Shown: one piece after another, positions 22,845 through 31,635 of the stretch
Layout: the number at the start of each line of letters is the position of its first letter
Position numbering within the stretch: the stretch's first letter is position 1
Assembly (NCBI RefSeq): GCF_000400365.1
Contig: NZ_BAOG01000056.1
Location: 1 to 64,000, forward strand
Length of the DNA: 64,000 bases
Reading direction: 5' to 3'
Origin: Vibrio jasicida CAIM 1864 = LMG 25398
GTDB lineage: Bacteria > Pseudomonadota > Gammaproteobacteria > Enterobacterales > Vibrionaceae
The notes under the pieces: generated by a model
What the model was told of the DNA's origin: nothing
Database searches by the model: none
The model's input: only the letters and a program-made list of their open reading frames with translations
Position numbers and translations under genes: made by a program

Positions 22845-23849
22845 ATGGCTTTCAATCTACGTAATCGCAACTTTTTGAAGCTATTGGACTTCTCAACCAA
22901 AGAGATCCAGTTTTTGCTCGAACTGTCTGCAGAGCTGAAAAAAGCTAAATATGCAGGAACAGAGCAGAAGAAACTTCAAGGTAAAAACATCGCACTAATC
23001 TTTGAGAAATCTTCTACTCGTACCCGATGTGCGTTTGAAGTCGCGGCCTTTGACCAAGGCGCTCAAGTCTCTTACATCGGTCCTTCTGGCTCACAGATAG
23101 GTCATAAAGAATCGATGAAAGACACCGCTCGTGTTCTTGGTCGTATGTACGATGGCATCGAATACCGTGGCTTTGGTCAATCGATCGTTGAAGAGCTTGG
23201 TACTTATGCTGGTGTACCTGTCTGGAATGGTTTAACGGATGAGTTCCACCCGACCCAAATCCTTGCAGACTTCCTGACCATGCAAGAGCACGGACGTGGG
23301 AAACAACTGCATGAGATGACGTTTGCTTACCTTGGTGATGCTCGCAATAACATGGGTAACTCACTCATGGTTGGCGCAGCAAAAATGGGCATGGACATCC
23401 GCCTTGTGGCGCCAAAAGCGTTCTGGCCAGAAGAAGCATTAGTGACAACTTGCCAAGAAATTGCCCAACAAACCGGCGCGAAAATCACGCTTACTGAAAA
23501 CGTTGAAGAAGGCGTTAAAGGCTGTGACTTCTTATACACTGACGTTTGGGTCTCGATGGGTGAGTCGGCTGAGGCTTGGGATGAGCGTGTTGCGCTGATG
23601 ACACCTTACCAAATCAATATGGATGTGATTAAGCAAACGGGTAACCCTCATGTGAAGTTCATGCACTGTCTGCCAGCCTTCCACAACGATGAAACGACTG
23701 TGGGTAAAGAGGTGGCAGAGAAATACGGAATGAAAGGGCTTGAAGTCACCGAAGAGGTATTTGAGTCTGAATACTCTATCGTATTCGACGAAGCCGAGAA
23801 CCGCATGCACACCATCAAAGCCGTGATGGTGGCAACTTTAGGCAGCTAA
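22845..23849 (+). CDS. argF: Ornithine carbamoyltransferase
   Basis: A 334-residue enzyme joining carbamoyl phosphate and ornithine to citrulline. Carbamoyl-phosphate motif SSTRTR, then HPTQ, the ornithine loop (FLYTDVWVSMGE) and HCLPAFH with the catalytic Cys are all intact. Length equals E. coli ArgI. The ArgR-like box upstream argues for an anabolic enzyme, while the position right after arcA would allow a catabolic (ArcB-like) role; sequence alone does not decide. Confidence 0.93.
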   Translation: MAFNLRNRNFLKLLDFSTKEIQFLLELSAELKKAKYAGTEQKKLQGKNIALIFEKSSTRTRCAFEVAAFDQGAQVSYIGPSGSQIGHKESMKDTARVLGRMYDGIEYRGFGQSIVEELGTYAGVPVWNGLTDEFHPTQILADFLTMQEHGRGKQLHEMTFAYLGDARNNMGNSLMVGAAKMGMDIRLVAPKAFWPEEALVTTCQEIAQQTGAKITLTENVEEGVKGCDFLYTDVWVSMGESAEAWDERVALMTPYQINMDVIKQTGNPHVKFMHCLPAFHNDETTVGKEVAEKYGMKGLEVTEEVFESEYSIVFDEAENRMHTIKAVMVATLGS

Positions 23850-23892
23850 ACCAAAGCATTAAAAATGGTAACAAAAACCATGATGTAATCGC

Positions 23893-23920
23893 TTGCGCTC
23901 ACGAAAGTTAAGCGTATAAT
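23893..23920 (+). promoter_or_regulatory. pyrL-pyrBI promoter
   Basis: TTGCGC (23893-23898), 16-bp spacer, TATAAT (23915-23920), then GCTCGG, a GC-rich start region as in growth-rate-sensitive promoters. It lies 28 bp before the leader-peptide ATG. Confidence 0.8.
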
Positions 23921-23948
23921 GCTCGGCAATTTGTCTGAGGATTACGAA

Positions 23949-24044
23949 ATGACCACGCCGATTGCTGACGTAAAAACGCGATTTGCTCTAGCTAAGCGAC
24001 TACGCTTACGTGCTGTTATTTTCGTTAATTCTATTGAATTTTAA
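23949..24044 (+). CDS. pyrL: pyrBI operon leader peptide
   Basis: A 31-codon open frame (MTTPIADVKT...NSIEF) with GAGG about 8 bases before the ATG, between the pyrBI promoter and the attenuator. The transcript near its end is U-rich (TGTTATTTTCG, TTAATTC, GAATTTT), as needed for UTP-sensitive pausing. The TAA stop abuts the first base of the terminator hairpin, so a ribosome close behind RNA polymerase would prevent hairpin formation. This is the classical pyrBI mechanism. The peptide sequence itself is not recognisably related to E. coli PyrL. Confidence 0.8.
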   Translation: MTTPIADVKTRFALAKRLRLRAVIFVNSIEF

Positions 24045-24071
24045 AACCTCCCCAATTGGGGAGGTTTTTTT
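24045..24071 (+). terminator. pyrBI attenuator (UTP-sensitive terminator)
   Basis: AACCTCCCC (24045-24053), loop AATT, GGGGAGGTT (24058-24066) and a run of seven T. It lies between pyrL and pyrB. High UTP uncouples translation from transcription and lets it form. Confidence 0.9.
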
Positions 24072-24133
24072 ATGTCCGAAATTCCATCAGGGTAATTTTG
24101 GGGATAGTCACCACTGTTATAGGGAAGAAGATC

Positions 24134-25063
24134 ATGGCGAACTCGCTTTACCAGAAGCACATCATCTCTATTCCAGAGCTTTCACGTGAAGAACTGGAAC
24201 TGATTGTAGAAACTGCAGGTCAGCTAAAAAAAGAACCTCGTCCAGAACTGATTAAAAACAAGGTTGTAGCGAGCTGTTTCTTTGAGCCATCCACACGTAC
24301 TCGTCTGTCATTCGAAACAGCGATTCAACGTATCGGTGGCGATGTTATTGGTTTTGATAACGGTGGTAACACCTCTCTGGCGAAAAAAGGCGAGACGCTG
24401 TCTGACTCAGTTCAAGTGATCTCTTCTTACGTCGATGCATTCGTGATGCGTCACCCTCAAGAAGGCGCAGCGCGCTTGGCGTCCGAGTTCTCTAACGGCG
24501 TTCCTGTGATTAACGCTGGTGACGGTGCCAACCAACACCCAACACAAACGCTACTCGACCTATACACGATTGCAGAAACACAAGGTCGTCTAGACAACCT
24601 GAACGTTGCGTTCGTTGGTGACCTAAAATACGGTCGCACCGTGCATTCTTTGACTCAAGCATTGGCGAAGTTCAGTAACATTCGCTTCTTCTTTGTGGCA
24701 CCTGAAGCGCTCGCGATGCCTGATTACCTATGTGAAGAACTCGATGAAGCAGGTATTCAATACAGCCTGCATACAGACATGGAAAGCGTGATTCCTGAAC
24801 TAGACATTCTGTACATGACACGCGTACAGAAAGAGCGTTTCGATGAATCTGAATACGCGCACATCAAGTCAGCTTACATCCTAACAGCGGCACTACTAGA
24901 AGGTGCACGTGAGAACTTGAAAGTGCTACACCCACTGCCACGCGTGGATGAAATCACCACAGACGTCGACGTAACACCGCACGCTTACTACTTCCAACAA
25001 GCAGAAAATGGCGTGTACGCGCGCCAAGCATTGTTGGCATTGGTTCTAAACGAAACACTGTAA
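24134..25063 (+). CDS. pyrB: Aspartate carbamoyltransferase catalytic subunit
   Basis: A 309-residue enzyme making N-carbamoyl-aspartate, first committed step of pyrimidine synthesis. Motifs: PSTRTRLSFET, HPTQTLLDLYT, and HPLPRVDEI near the C-terminus. The ATG at 24134 (MANSLYQKHI) is chosen because it aligns with E. coli PyrB and has GGGAAG upstream; a longer frame would begin inside the attenuator. pyrI follows after 17 bp; together they form the c6r6 holoenzyme. Confidence 0.97.
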   Translation: MANSLYQKHIISIPELSREELELIVETAGQLKKEPRPELIKNKVVASCFFEPSTRTRLSFETAIQRIGGDVIGFDNGGNTSLAKKGETLSDSVQVISSYVDAFVMRHPQEGAARLASEFSNGVPVINAGDGANQHPTQTLLDLYTIAETQGRLDNLNVAFVGDLKYGRTVHSLTQALAKFSNIRFFFVAPEALAMPDYLCEELDEAGIQYSLHTDMESVIPELDILYMTRVQKERFDESEYAHIKSAYILTAALLEGARENLKVLHPLPRVDEITTDVDVTPHAYYFQQAENGVYARQALLALVLNETL

Positions 25064-25080
25064 TCGAGGGAGAAAAAGAC

Positions 25081-25542
25081 ATGACTAAAGAAACTCAATT
25101 GCAGGTAGAAGCAATCAAAAATGGCACAGTAATTGACCATATTCCAGCCCAAATTGGTATCAAAGTGTTGAAATTGTTCGATATGCACAACTCTTCTCAA
25201 CGCGTGACGATTGGCCTTAACCTGCCATCATCCGCATTAGGTCATAAAGACTTGTTGAAGATCGAGAACGTGTTCATCAACGAAGAGCAAGCAAGCAAAT
25301 TGGCACTTTACGCACCACATGCGACCGTAAACCAAATCGAAAACTACGAAGTTGTGAAGAAGCTAGCGCTGGAGTTACCAGAGCAAGTTAAAAACGTGTT
25401 TGAATGCCCAAACACTAACTGCATTACCCACAACGAGCCAGTTGCGAGCAGCTTCCAAGTGTTCGAGAAGAAGCAAGAAATCCGTCTGAAGTGTAAATAT
25501 TGTGAGAAAGTCTTCGCTCGTGAGATCGTCACTGAACGTTAA
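25081..25542 (+). CDS. pyrI: Aspartate carbamoyltransferase regulatory subunit
   Basis: A 153-residue allosteric subunit that binds CTP/ATP. The four zinc cysteines are at C109, C114, C138 and C141, the same positions as in E. coli PyrI. The N-terminal effector domain includes GTVIDHIPAQIG. GAGGGAG precedes the ATG. It ends before a strong terminator. Confidence 0.97.
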   Translation: MTKETQLQVEAIKNGTVIDHIPAQIGIKVLKLFDMHNSSQRVTIGLNLPSSALGHKDLLKIENVFINEEQASKLALYAPHATVNQIENYEVVKKLALELPEQVKNVFECPNTNCITHNEPVASSFQVFEKKQEIRLKCKYCEKVFAREIVTER

Positions 25543-25579
25543 TTTCCCGCTTCAATTCTTGCTAACGATAAATTGACTG

Positions 25580-25604
25580 ATACCCCGCCCGTGCGGGGTA
25601 TTTT
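25580..25604 (+). terminator. Intrinsic terminator after pyrI
   Basis: ATACCCCGC (25580-25588) pairs with GCGGGGTAT (25593-25601), followed by TTTT... The stem is GC-rich with a 4-nt loop. Confidence 0.85.
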
Positions 25605-25707
25605 GCTCTTTACGTGCTTCATGTTTAAAGGCACACTGATTCTTCTTAAGAACGCTCAAATTGTTTGAGTACACTCTTTATTCCCCTAAACAGATGGAAC
25701 AATTCAA

Positions 25708-26097
25708 ATGACGAAAGTACTTCACACTGAGTCTGCACCAGCAGCAATCGGTCCTTACGTTCAAGGCGTAGATCTAGGTAACATGGTTCTAACTTCTGGC
25801 CAAATCCCAGTAAACCCAGCAACAGGTGAAGTGTCTGCGGACATCGCAGAGCAAGCACGTCAATCTCTAGAAAACGTGAAAGCAGTGGTTGAAGCTTCAG
25901 GCCTTAAAGTCACTGACATCGTAAAAATGACGGTATTCGTTAAAGACCTAAACGACTTCGGTACTGTGAACGAAGTTTACGGCAAGTTCTTCGATGAGCA
26001 CGAAGTAGCAAACTACCCAGCACGTTCTTGTGTCGAAGTAGCTCGCCTACCAAAAGATGTTGGCATCGAGATTGAAGCAATCGCCGTTCGTAAATAA
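25708..26097 (+). CDS. ridA: 2-iminobutanoate/2-iminopropanoate deaminase RidA
   Basis: A 129-residue Rid/YjgF protein that hydrolyses reactive enamine/imine intermediates released by PLP enzymes such as threonine dehydratase. Signature region YPARSCVEVARLPKDVGIEIEAIA includes the catalytic Arg. Its position after pyrBI matches E. coli yjgF-pyrI-pyrB. It has its own upstream region of 165 bp. Confidence 0.95.
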   Translation: MTKVLHTESAPAAIGPYVQGVDLGNMVLTSGQIPVNPATGEVSADIAEQARQSLENVKAVVEASGLKVTDIVKMTVFVKDLNDFGTVNEVYGKFFDEHEVANYPARSCVEVARLPKDVGIEIEAIAVRK

Positions 26098-26116
26098 TTG
26101 CGCTTGCTAAGAAACA

Positions 26117-26152
26117 TAAAAAAACGGGTAGCTTAGGCTACCCGTTTTTTAT
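26117..26152. terminator. Bidirectional terminator ridA/plsC
   Basis: CGGGTAGC (26125-26132), loop TTAG, GCTACCCG (26137-26144), with an A run before and a T run after, so it can serve both convergent genes. Confidence 0.9.
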
Positions 26153-26182
26153 TGTCTTTTTGTTGCAGTGTTCTATTTCAAT

Positions 26183-26908
26183 TTAAGCGGCATTACGCTG
26201 TTTTACTTCTTCATCCAGCGCTTCTAGCTTCGCTTTCATTTGATCGCGACAGGTGTTTGCAAGTTCACGAACGCCTTCTTTGCCATAGCCTTCAGAGCTG
26301 ATTGGTGGCAGCATTTCAATGATGACATGACCGTTATTCCAACGGTTCAATTTAATGTGATCAGTTGAACTACACACGATCGGAATGATTGACACCTCTG
26401 CGCCGATAGCAGCATGGAATGCGCCGGTTTTAAAAGGCAGTAAGCCACGGCCACGTGAGCGCGTCCCTTCTGGGAACATCCATACTGAAACGTCACTCTG
26501 CTTAATGCTATCAACTACTTGATCAATAGTGCCCTTAGCTTTAGAACGGTTACCACGGTCAATTAAAATGTTACCCGTTAGCCAGTAAAGCTGACCAAAT
26601 AGTGGCATCCACGCTAAGCTTTTTTTACCTACCGTCACGACTTTTGGTGTCACTGCTGAAGATACAGTAAACAAATCCCAGTTGTTTTGGTGGTTCGCGA
26701 TGTAAACATGCTGACCACGAGAGTAAGCATCTTCAGGAATTCGTAATTCTAATTTGATTCCGAACACACGAGACATCTTGCCGAACAAGCGGCCAAAAGT
26801 GAAAACGTGCTTAGGATTTCGAGGACTTAATAGGCAGTAACCACAACCACCAATAAACATCACAATTGCGAAAATTGCGACAGCAAATACACGTAATAGT
26901 GCAATCAT
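26183..26908 (-). CDS. plsC: 1-acyl-sn-glycerol-3-phosphate acyltransferase
   Basis: A 241-residue membrane acyltransferase that makes phosphatidic acid from lysophosphatidic acid. N-terminal hydrophobic anchor (1-27). Catalytic HX4D motif is H73-x4-D78 (NHQNNWD); the second motif FPEGTRSRGRG (about 145-155) binds the glycerol phosphate. The length fits E. coli PlsC (245). It is monocistronic, convergent with ridA, with 147 bp behind murA's terminator side. Confidence 0.9.
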   Translation of the reverse strand: MIALLRVFAVAIFAIVMFIGGCGYCLLSPRNPKHVFTFGRLFGKMSRVFGIKLELRIPEDAYSRGQHVYIANHQNNWDLFTVSSAVTPKVVTVGKKSLAWMPLFGQLYWLTGNILIDRGNRSKAKGTIDQVVDSIKQSDVSVWMFPEGTRSRGRGLLPFKTGAFHAAIGAEVSIIPIVCSSTDHIKLNRWNNGHVIIEMLPPISSEGYGKEGVRELANTCRDQMKAKLEALDEEVKQRNAA

Positions 26909-26997
26909 TGTTGTTCTCCAGGAACCGGCTTTACGCCAGATACAGCTATTGTTGGTTCTTTGGACATAGTCATCAGCTATGAAAGAGAGCGCGACAT

Positions 26998-27024
26998 AAA
27001 AAAGCCGAAACCTGAGTTTCGGCT
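26998..27024 (-). terminator. Intrinsic terminator of the murA operon
   Basis: On the minus strand AGCCGAAAC - TCAG - GTTTCGGCT (complement of 27003-27024... stem arms 27003-27011 and 27016-27024) is followed by a T run. Confidence 0.85.
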
Positions 27025-27055
27025 CTCTTTATATCGAAGTCAACTGCGATGCAGT

Positions 27056-28321
27056 TTAACCCGCCTCACTCACGCGCTCAATATTTGCGCCAAGAGCAGA
27101 CAGTTTATTTTCGATTTTGTCGTAACCACGATCGATGTGGTAAATACGATCAACGATGGTTTCGCCTTTCGCGATACAACCTGCAATCACCAAACTTGCC
27201 GAAGCTCGTAGGTCAGTGGCCATTACTTGCGCACCACTTAGAGAATCTACGTCACCACAGATGACTGTGTTACCTTCGATTTCCGCTTTTGCGCCCATGC
27301 GCATCAGTTCAGGTACGTGCATGAAACGGTTTTCAAAGATCGTTTCAGTAATTACGCCGCCGCCTTTCGCCATCATGTTTAATAGCGTGAATTGTGCTTG
27401 CATGTCAGTCGGGAAACCTGGGTGTGGGGCAGTACGAATGCTTACCGCTTTCAGTTCACGGTCCGTCATATCTACAGAAATCCAGTCTTCACCAGTCTCT
27501 ACTAATGCGCCCGCTTCTTCTAGCTTCGCAAGTACCGCTTCTAACAAGTGACCGTTGGTGTTACGACACACAACTTTGCCGCCAGAAACAGCCGCAGCAA
27601 CAAGGAACGTACCCGTTTCGATACGGTCAGCCACAACGTTGTGCTTACCGCCACCTAAACGCTCAACACCTTCAATAGTGATGGTGTCTGTGCCCGCGCC
27701 TGAAATTTTTGCGCCAAGCTTGTTTAGGAAGTCTGCTGTATCAACGATTTCAGGTTCACGCGCTGCATTATCTAGCGTTGTGGTACCTTCCGCTAACGCT
27801 GCCGCACACATGATAGTAATCGTTGCACCAACACTCACTTTGTCCATCACAATGTGAGCGCCTTTTAGACGACCATCCACTTCTGCTTTTACGTAACCAT
27901 CTTCTAGTGTAATCGTTGCGCCAAGCTGCTCTAGACCTGTGATATGTAAATCAACAGGACGAGCGCCAATCGCACAGCCACCAGGTAGAGAAACTTGACC
28001 TTTACCAAAACGAGCCACCAGCGGACCAAGTGCCCAGATTGATGCACGCATGGTTTTCACCAAGTCGTAAGGTGCGCAGTATTCGTTGATGCTGCTTGGA
28101 TCGACATGAACAGAACCATTACGGCTTACTTTTGCGCCTAAACGCTTAAGCAGTTCCATAGTAGTATCGATATCACGAAGGTGTGGCACATTCGCCACCT
28201 CTACTGGCTCTTCAGCCAAGATAGACGCAAATAAAATCGGCAGTGCTGCGTTTTTTGCACCTGAAATGGTCACTTCACCAACCAGTGGTTTATCTGACCC
28301 AATAACTCGAAACTTTTCCAT
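27056..28321 (-). CDS. murA: UDP-N-acetylglucosamine 1-carboxyvinyltransferase
   Basis: A 421-residue enzyme that transfers enolpyruvate to UDP-GlcNAc, first committed step of peptidoglycan synthesis. SGAKNAALPIL near the start, and the active loop LPGGCAIGARPVDLH with C116 (E. coli C115), the residue alkylated by fosfomycin, so the protein is expected to be sensitive. The ATG at 28321 with AAGG 7 bases upstream is chosen over a TTG one codon earlier. It is the last gene of the mlaFEDCB-ibaG-murA run, 9 bp after ibaG. Confidence 0.97.
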   Translation of the reverse strand: MEKFRVIGSDKPLVGEVTISGAKNAALPILFASILAEEPVEVANVPHLRDIDTTMELLKRLGAKVSRNGSVHVDPSSINEYCAPYDLVKTMRASIWALGPLVARFGKGQVSLPGGCAIGARPVDLHITGLEQLGATITLEDGYVKAEVDGRLKGAHIVMDKVSVGATITIMCAAALAEGTTTLDNAAREPEIVDTADFLNKLGAKISGAGTDTITIEGVERLGGGKHNVVADRIETGTFLVAAAVSGGKVVCRNTNGHLLEAVLAKLEEAGALVETGEDWISVDMTDRELKAVSIRTAPHPGFPTDMQAQFTLLNMMAKGGGVITETIFENRFMHVPELMRMGAKAEIEGNTVICGDVDSLSGAQVMATDLRASASLVIAGCIAKGETIVDRIYHIDRGYDKIENKLSALGANIERVSEAG

Positions 28322-28330
28322 CAATAAACC

Positions 28331-28585
28331 TTAAAGCGACATTAGCTTTTTATCACGAGCCCACTCTTCTGGAGTGAACGCTTTAATCGATAGCGCGTGA
28401 ATGTCGTTACGCTGGATGTAATCCATCAGAGGACCGTAAATTAACTGCTGCTTCTTAACGCGGCTCATTCCATCGAAACAAGCATCAACAGCAACCACCT
28501 CATAGTGGCTACCTTCACCTTTTACATGCACTTCTTGAAGGTTTAGTGCTTCTTCTAGTAACTGTTGTACTTTTGCGCTATCCAC
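28331..28585 (-). CDS. ibaG: BolA-family protein IbaG
   Basis: An 84-residue BolA-like protein (formerly YrbA). GEGSHYEVVAVDACFDGMSRVKKQQ is the family core; BolA proteins pair with monothiol glutaredoxins in iron-sulfur handling. It sits between mlaB (3 bp) and murA, as in E. coli. In V. cholerae IbaG has been linked to envelope integrity, in keeping with the neighbours. Confidence 0.92.
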   Translation of the reverse strand: MDSAKVQQLLEEALNLQEVHVKGEGSHYEVVAVDACFDGMSRVKKQQLIYGPLMDYIQRNDIHALSIKAFTPEEWARDKKLMSL

Positions 28586-28588
28586 AAT

Positions 28589-28909
28589 TTACCCCTGATA
28601 ATTCTGTATATGTTTGGCCACTAAAGATTCAACGTTGCTCAGCTGAAACAAAGTGCGCAATTGCGCCGGCACGAAACTGAGCATTATATGACAGTTTTGT
28701 TTTTTTGCATGCTCTAATAAGTGGATTAACATCACCATTCCCGCAGAGTCGACGCGCTCAATCTCTTCTAACGAGCATTCTAGCTCGGTTTGAGATGGCT
28801 GCCATCGCTGCGCAACGGCCCACAAAGAAGGCACGGTATCTCGATCCAACGCCCCTGTAAGCTTAAGAATATCTGATTGTAAATGCCACTGAGAATGAGA
28901 CTGCGCCAT
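28589..28909 (-). CDS. mlaB: STAS-domain protein MlaB
   Basis: A 106-residue STAS protein, cytosolic partner of the MlaF ATPase. The STAS core ERVDSAGMVMLIHLLEHA (about 50-67) with the Asp-Ser pair is clear. Its ATG overlaps the mlaC stop codon (TAATG), indicating translational coupling. Confidence 0.9.
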   Translation of the reverse strand: MAQSHSQWHLQSDILKLTGALDRDTVPSLWAVAQRWQPSQTELECSLEEIERVDSAGMVMLIHLLEHAKKQNCHIMLSFVPAQLRTLFQLSNVESLVAKHIQNYQG

Positions 28910-29547
28910 TACTTTGCTGCCTCGAAACGAATTGGCTGTGCCGCCAATTTTTCAAGATCTTTTGCTACTGCAAGGATACCGTCTTGACGAATCTTTGTAT
29001 TCCACTCCGATTGCTTGCTTGAAAGTAAGCTAATACCTTCTGCAACCATGTCGAATGCTAACCATTCACCGGTTTTCTTATCTTTACGCAATTTAAACTC
29101 AAGTTTGATGTTCGGACGCGGAGCGTCGATGATATCTACTTTAATGCTTGTAATGCGCTTAGATGGGTCTAACTTAGGTTCAGGGCCAAACTCGATTTGC
29201 TGGTCTGTGTATTGTGTTAAGACTTGTGCGTAAGACGTCACCAAGTAAGAACGAAATGCCTTAATAAACTCACCAACGTCTTCACGCTTCGCGCCTTTTA
29301 AGTTCGGACCAAGCAGTTTTAATGCCGCATAGCGATCGTTGACGTAAGGCATCAGCTCTTCTTCAACGATAGTCTTAAGCAAATTTGGATCTTGCTTAAT
29401 TTGTGGCTGTTCAGCTTTCAAACGATCAAATGTCACTTCCGCAACTTGTCTCATCATTTGATAAGGCTGAGTTTTATCTACTTCTGCCGCCACTGCACCA
29501 AAAGCAGTAAATGCCGCTACGAAAGAAAGTAATAATCTAGAGAACAT
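28909..29547 (-). CDS. mlaC: Periplasmic phospholipid-binding protein MlaC
   Basis: A 212-residue exported protein with a signal peptide (residues 1-20, cleavage near AVAA-EVDK). The Tol-Ttg2 (MlaC) domain follows, with FRSYLVTSYAQVL and the conserved beta-strand region KLEFKLRKDKKTGEWLAFD. It shuttles phospholipid between the outer-membrane MlaA complex and MlaFEDB. It lies 3 bp after mlaD and overlaps mlaB by one base. Confidence 0.95.
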   Translation of the reverse strand: MFSRLLLSFVAAFTAFGAVAAEVDKTQPYQMMRQVAEVTFDRLKAEQPQIKQDPNLLKTIVEEELMPYVNDRYAALKLLGPNLKGAKREDVGEFIKAFRSYLVTSYAQVLTQYTDQQIEFGPEPKLDPSKRITSIKVDIIDAPRPNIKLEFKLRKDKKTGEWLAFDMVAEGISLLSSKQSEWNTKIRQDGILAVAKDLEKLAAQPIRFEAAK

Positions 29548-29550
29548 GGG

Positions 29551-30048
29551 TTATTCCTTACTTGTGTTGCCAGAATCGCCGGAGCCACCGATGCTGTATA
29601 GCACCTGTCCAATTAAGTCTTCTAAAACTAAGGCAGACTTGGTGTCTTCGATGGTATCACCATCAACTAACATTTCTTCATCATCAAAGATGAAACCCGG
29701 AACTAAGCCAATGTACTGCTCGCCAATCAATCCAGAAGTCAAAATTTGTAAACTAGAAGTTTCTGGGAATTGATTGTATTGACTGTTAATCGACAAGCTC
29801 ACAATTGGAAGTAGGCTTTCAGGGTTAAGTGTAATATCACTCACACGACCAACCACAACGCCGCCAACTTTCACTGGTGAACGAACTTTTAAACTACCAA
29901 TATTATCGAACTCAGCTTTCAGGGTATAAGTATTGCCAGAGCCAATGCTTTTTACGTCAGCAACCTGAAAAATCATCACAAGAATCGCGCAAATTCCTGC
30001 CAATACAAAGCTGCCAACCCATAATTCAGTTTTACGTGTTTGTTGCAT
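29551..30048 (-). CDS. mlaD: MCE-domain protein MlaD
   Basis: A 165-residue inner-membrane-anchored protein: one transmembrane helix (about 10-29), then a single MCE domain (YTLKAEFDNIGSLKVRSPVKVGGVVVGRV). It forms the hexameric ring on top of the MlaE permease. A short low-complexity Gly/Ser tail ends the protein. mlaE ends 2 bp before its start. Confidence 0.95.
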   Translation of the reverse strand: MQQTRKTELWVGSFVLAGICAILVMIFQVADVKSIGSGNTYTLKAEFDNIGSLKVRSPVKVGGVVVGRVSDITLNPESLLPIVSLSINSQYNQFPETSSLQILTSGLIGEQYIGLVPGFIFDDEEMLVDGDTIEDTKSALVLEDLIGQVLYSIGGSGDSGNTSKE

Positions 30049-30050
30049 GA

Positions 30051-30842
30051 TTAATTCCCAAACATCAATGCGGTCAGTACAAAGTCTAGTCCCAGTACTG
30101 CTAAAGAAGAATGCACTACCGTGCGCGTCGTTGCTCGGCTGATCCCTTCCGAAGTCGGAATCGCGTCATAGCCATTAAAAAGAGCGATCCAAGTAACGGT
30201 AATCGCAAACACGATACATTTGATCATGCTGTTACCAATATCTTGGCCTAATTCTACTGACGACTGCATTGCCGCCCAAAAACTACCGTGGTCAACGCCT
30301 TTCCAATCAACGCCAACAATTTGAGCGCCCCAGATACCAATAGCCATGAAGATCATCGCCAACAGTGGCATGGAAATCACACCTGCCCAAAAACGAGGAG
30401 CGATAACGCGTTTAAGCGGGTCTACCGCCATCATTTCCATACTCGAAAGCTGCTCAGTGGCTTTCATCAAGCCGATTTCTGCGGTTAATGCAGACCCAGC
30501 TCGCCCAGCGAATAACAAGGCGGTTACCACAGGCCCTAGCTCACGCAATAGCGATAGAGAGACCATTTGCCCGAGACTGCCTTCCGCACCGTAGTCCACC
30601 AGCACGACATAGCCTTGTAAACTCAACACCATGCCGATAAACAAACCCGATACGACAATGATAGCCAGAGACTGCACACCAACGGAGTAAAGCTGCTTCA
30701 CTAATAACGGGAAGTTTTTGACCGGTTGTGGTCGGGTTACCAAAGCACCAACCAACATTAGTGTCGCACGGCCAAAGGCTTCACAGATGGCCAACGTGCG
30801 TCTTCCTAATGAAGCGACAAATTGAATAAAACTATCGACCAT
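30051..30842 (-). CDS. mlaE: Phospholipid ABC transporter permease MlaE
   Basis: A 263-residue permease of the MlaE family with about five membrane segments. The conserved loop AELGPVVTALLFAGRAGSA-type sequence (LRELGPVVTALLFAGRAG) and EIGLMKATEQLSSMEMM are present. The ATG at 30842 (MVDSFIQFVASLGRR) is chosen by alignment with E. coli MlaE (260); it overlaps the mlaF end by 11 bp, a common coupling. Earlier in-frame starts would lie deep inside mlaF. Confidence 0.92.
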   Translation of the reverse strand: MVDSFIQFVASLGRRTLAICEAFGRATLMLVGALVTRPQPVKNFPLLVKQLYSVGVQSLAIIVVSGLFIGMVLSLQGYVVLVDYGAEGSLGQMVSLSLLRELGPVVTALLFAGRAGSALTAEIGLMKATEQLSSMEMMAVDPLKRVIAPRFWAGVISMPLLAMIFMAIGIWGAQIVGVDWKGVDHGSFWAAMQSSVELGQDIGNSMIKCIVFAITVTWIALFNGYDAIPTSEGISRATTRTVVHSSLAVLGLDFVLTALMFGN

Positions 30843-31635
30843 CAAATAAATCCTTTTCGATACTTTGAGCGGGAAATCGGAACGGTACCGGACCATCCGC
30901 ATCACCCAACAAGAATTGCTGCACGCGTGGATCTGGATTGTCTCTCAGATCTTGTGGCGTGCCAAAAGCAATGATTTTGCCATCGGCCATCAAATAAACC
31001 CAATCCGCAATACTCATCACTTCTGGTACATCGTGTGAAACGACAATCGAAGTCAGACCTAGCGCTCGATTCAAATTACTGATCAACTCAACTAATACGC
31101 CCATGGTGATCGGATCCTGACCAACAAACGGTTCATCATACATGATAAGGTCGGGATCGAGCGCAATCGCGCGTGCTAAAGCAGCTCGCCTAGCCATACC
31201 GCCAGAAAGTTCACTTGGCATCAACTTTGCGGCACCACGTAGACCTACGGCTTCAAGCTTAAGCAGCACCATAGTACGGATAAATTCTTCAGAGAGTTCT
31301 GTATGTTCACGTAAAGGAAAGGCAACATTATCGAAAACGTTCAAATCCGTGAACAGAGCGCCTGATTGGAACAACATGCTCATCTTCTTTCGAGCATGGT
31401 AAAGCTTCTTACGTGAGAGTGCTGGAATGTTATCGCCATCAAACCAGATCTCACCTTGTTCGGGGTACAACTGACCGCCAATTAAGCGTAACAGTGTCGT
31501 TTTACCGATCCCCGATGGCCCCATAATGGCCGTCACTTTCCCTTCTGGCACGTGTAAATCAACGCCATCAAAGATCTTACGTTCGCCTCGTGAAAAAGTG
31601 AGATTGTTAACGGTAACTAAATCGTTGTTCGACAT
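30832..31635 (-). CDS. mlaF: Phospholipid ABC transporter ATPase MlaF
   Basis: A 267-residue ABC ATPase: Walker A GPSGIGKT (39-46), signature LSGGMARRAALARA, Walker B DLIMYDEPF, switch His in VVSHDV. It energises lipid movement by MlaE/MlaD. First gene of the seven-gene minus-strand run ending at murA. The 400-bp region upstream separates it from divergent yrbG. Confidence 0.95.
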   Translation of the reverse strand: MSNNDLVTVNNLTFSRGERKIFDGVDLHVPEGKVTAIMGPSGIGKTTLLRLIGGQLYPEQGEIWFDGDNIPALSRKKLYHARKKMSMLFQSGALFTDLNVFDNVAFPLREHTELSEEFIRTMVLLKLEAVGLRGAAKLMPSELSGGMARRAALARAIALDPDLIMYDEPFVGQDPITMGVLVELISNLNRALGLTSIVVSHDVPEVMSIADWVYLMADGKIIAFGTPQDLRDNPDPRVQQFLLGDADGPVPFRFPAQSIEKDLFDGR

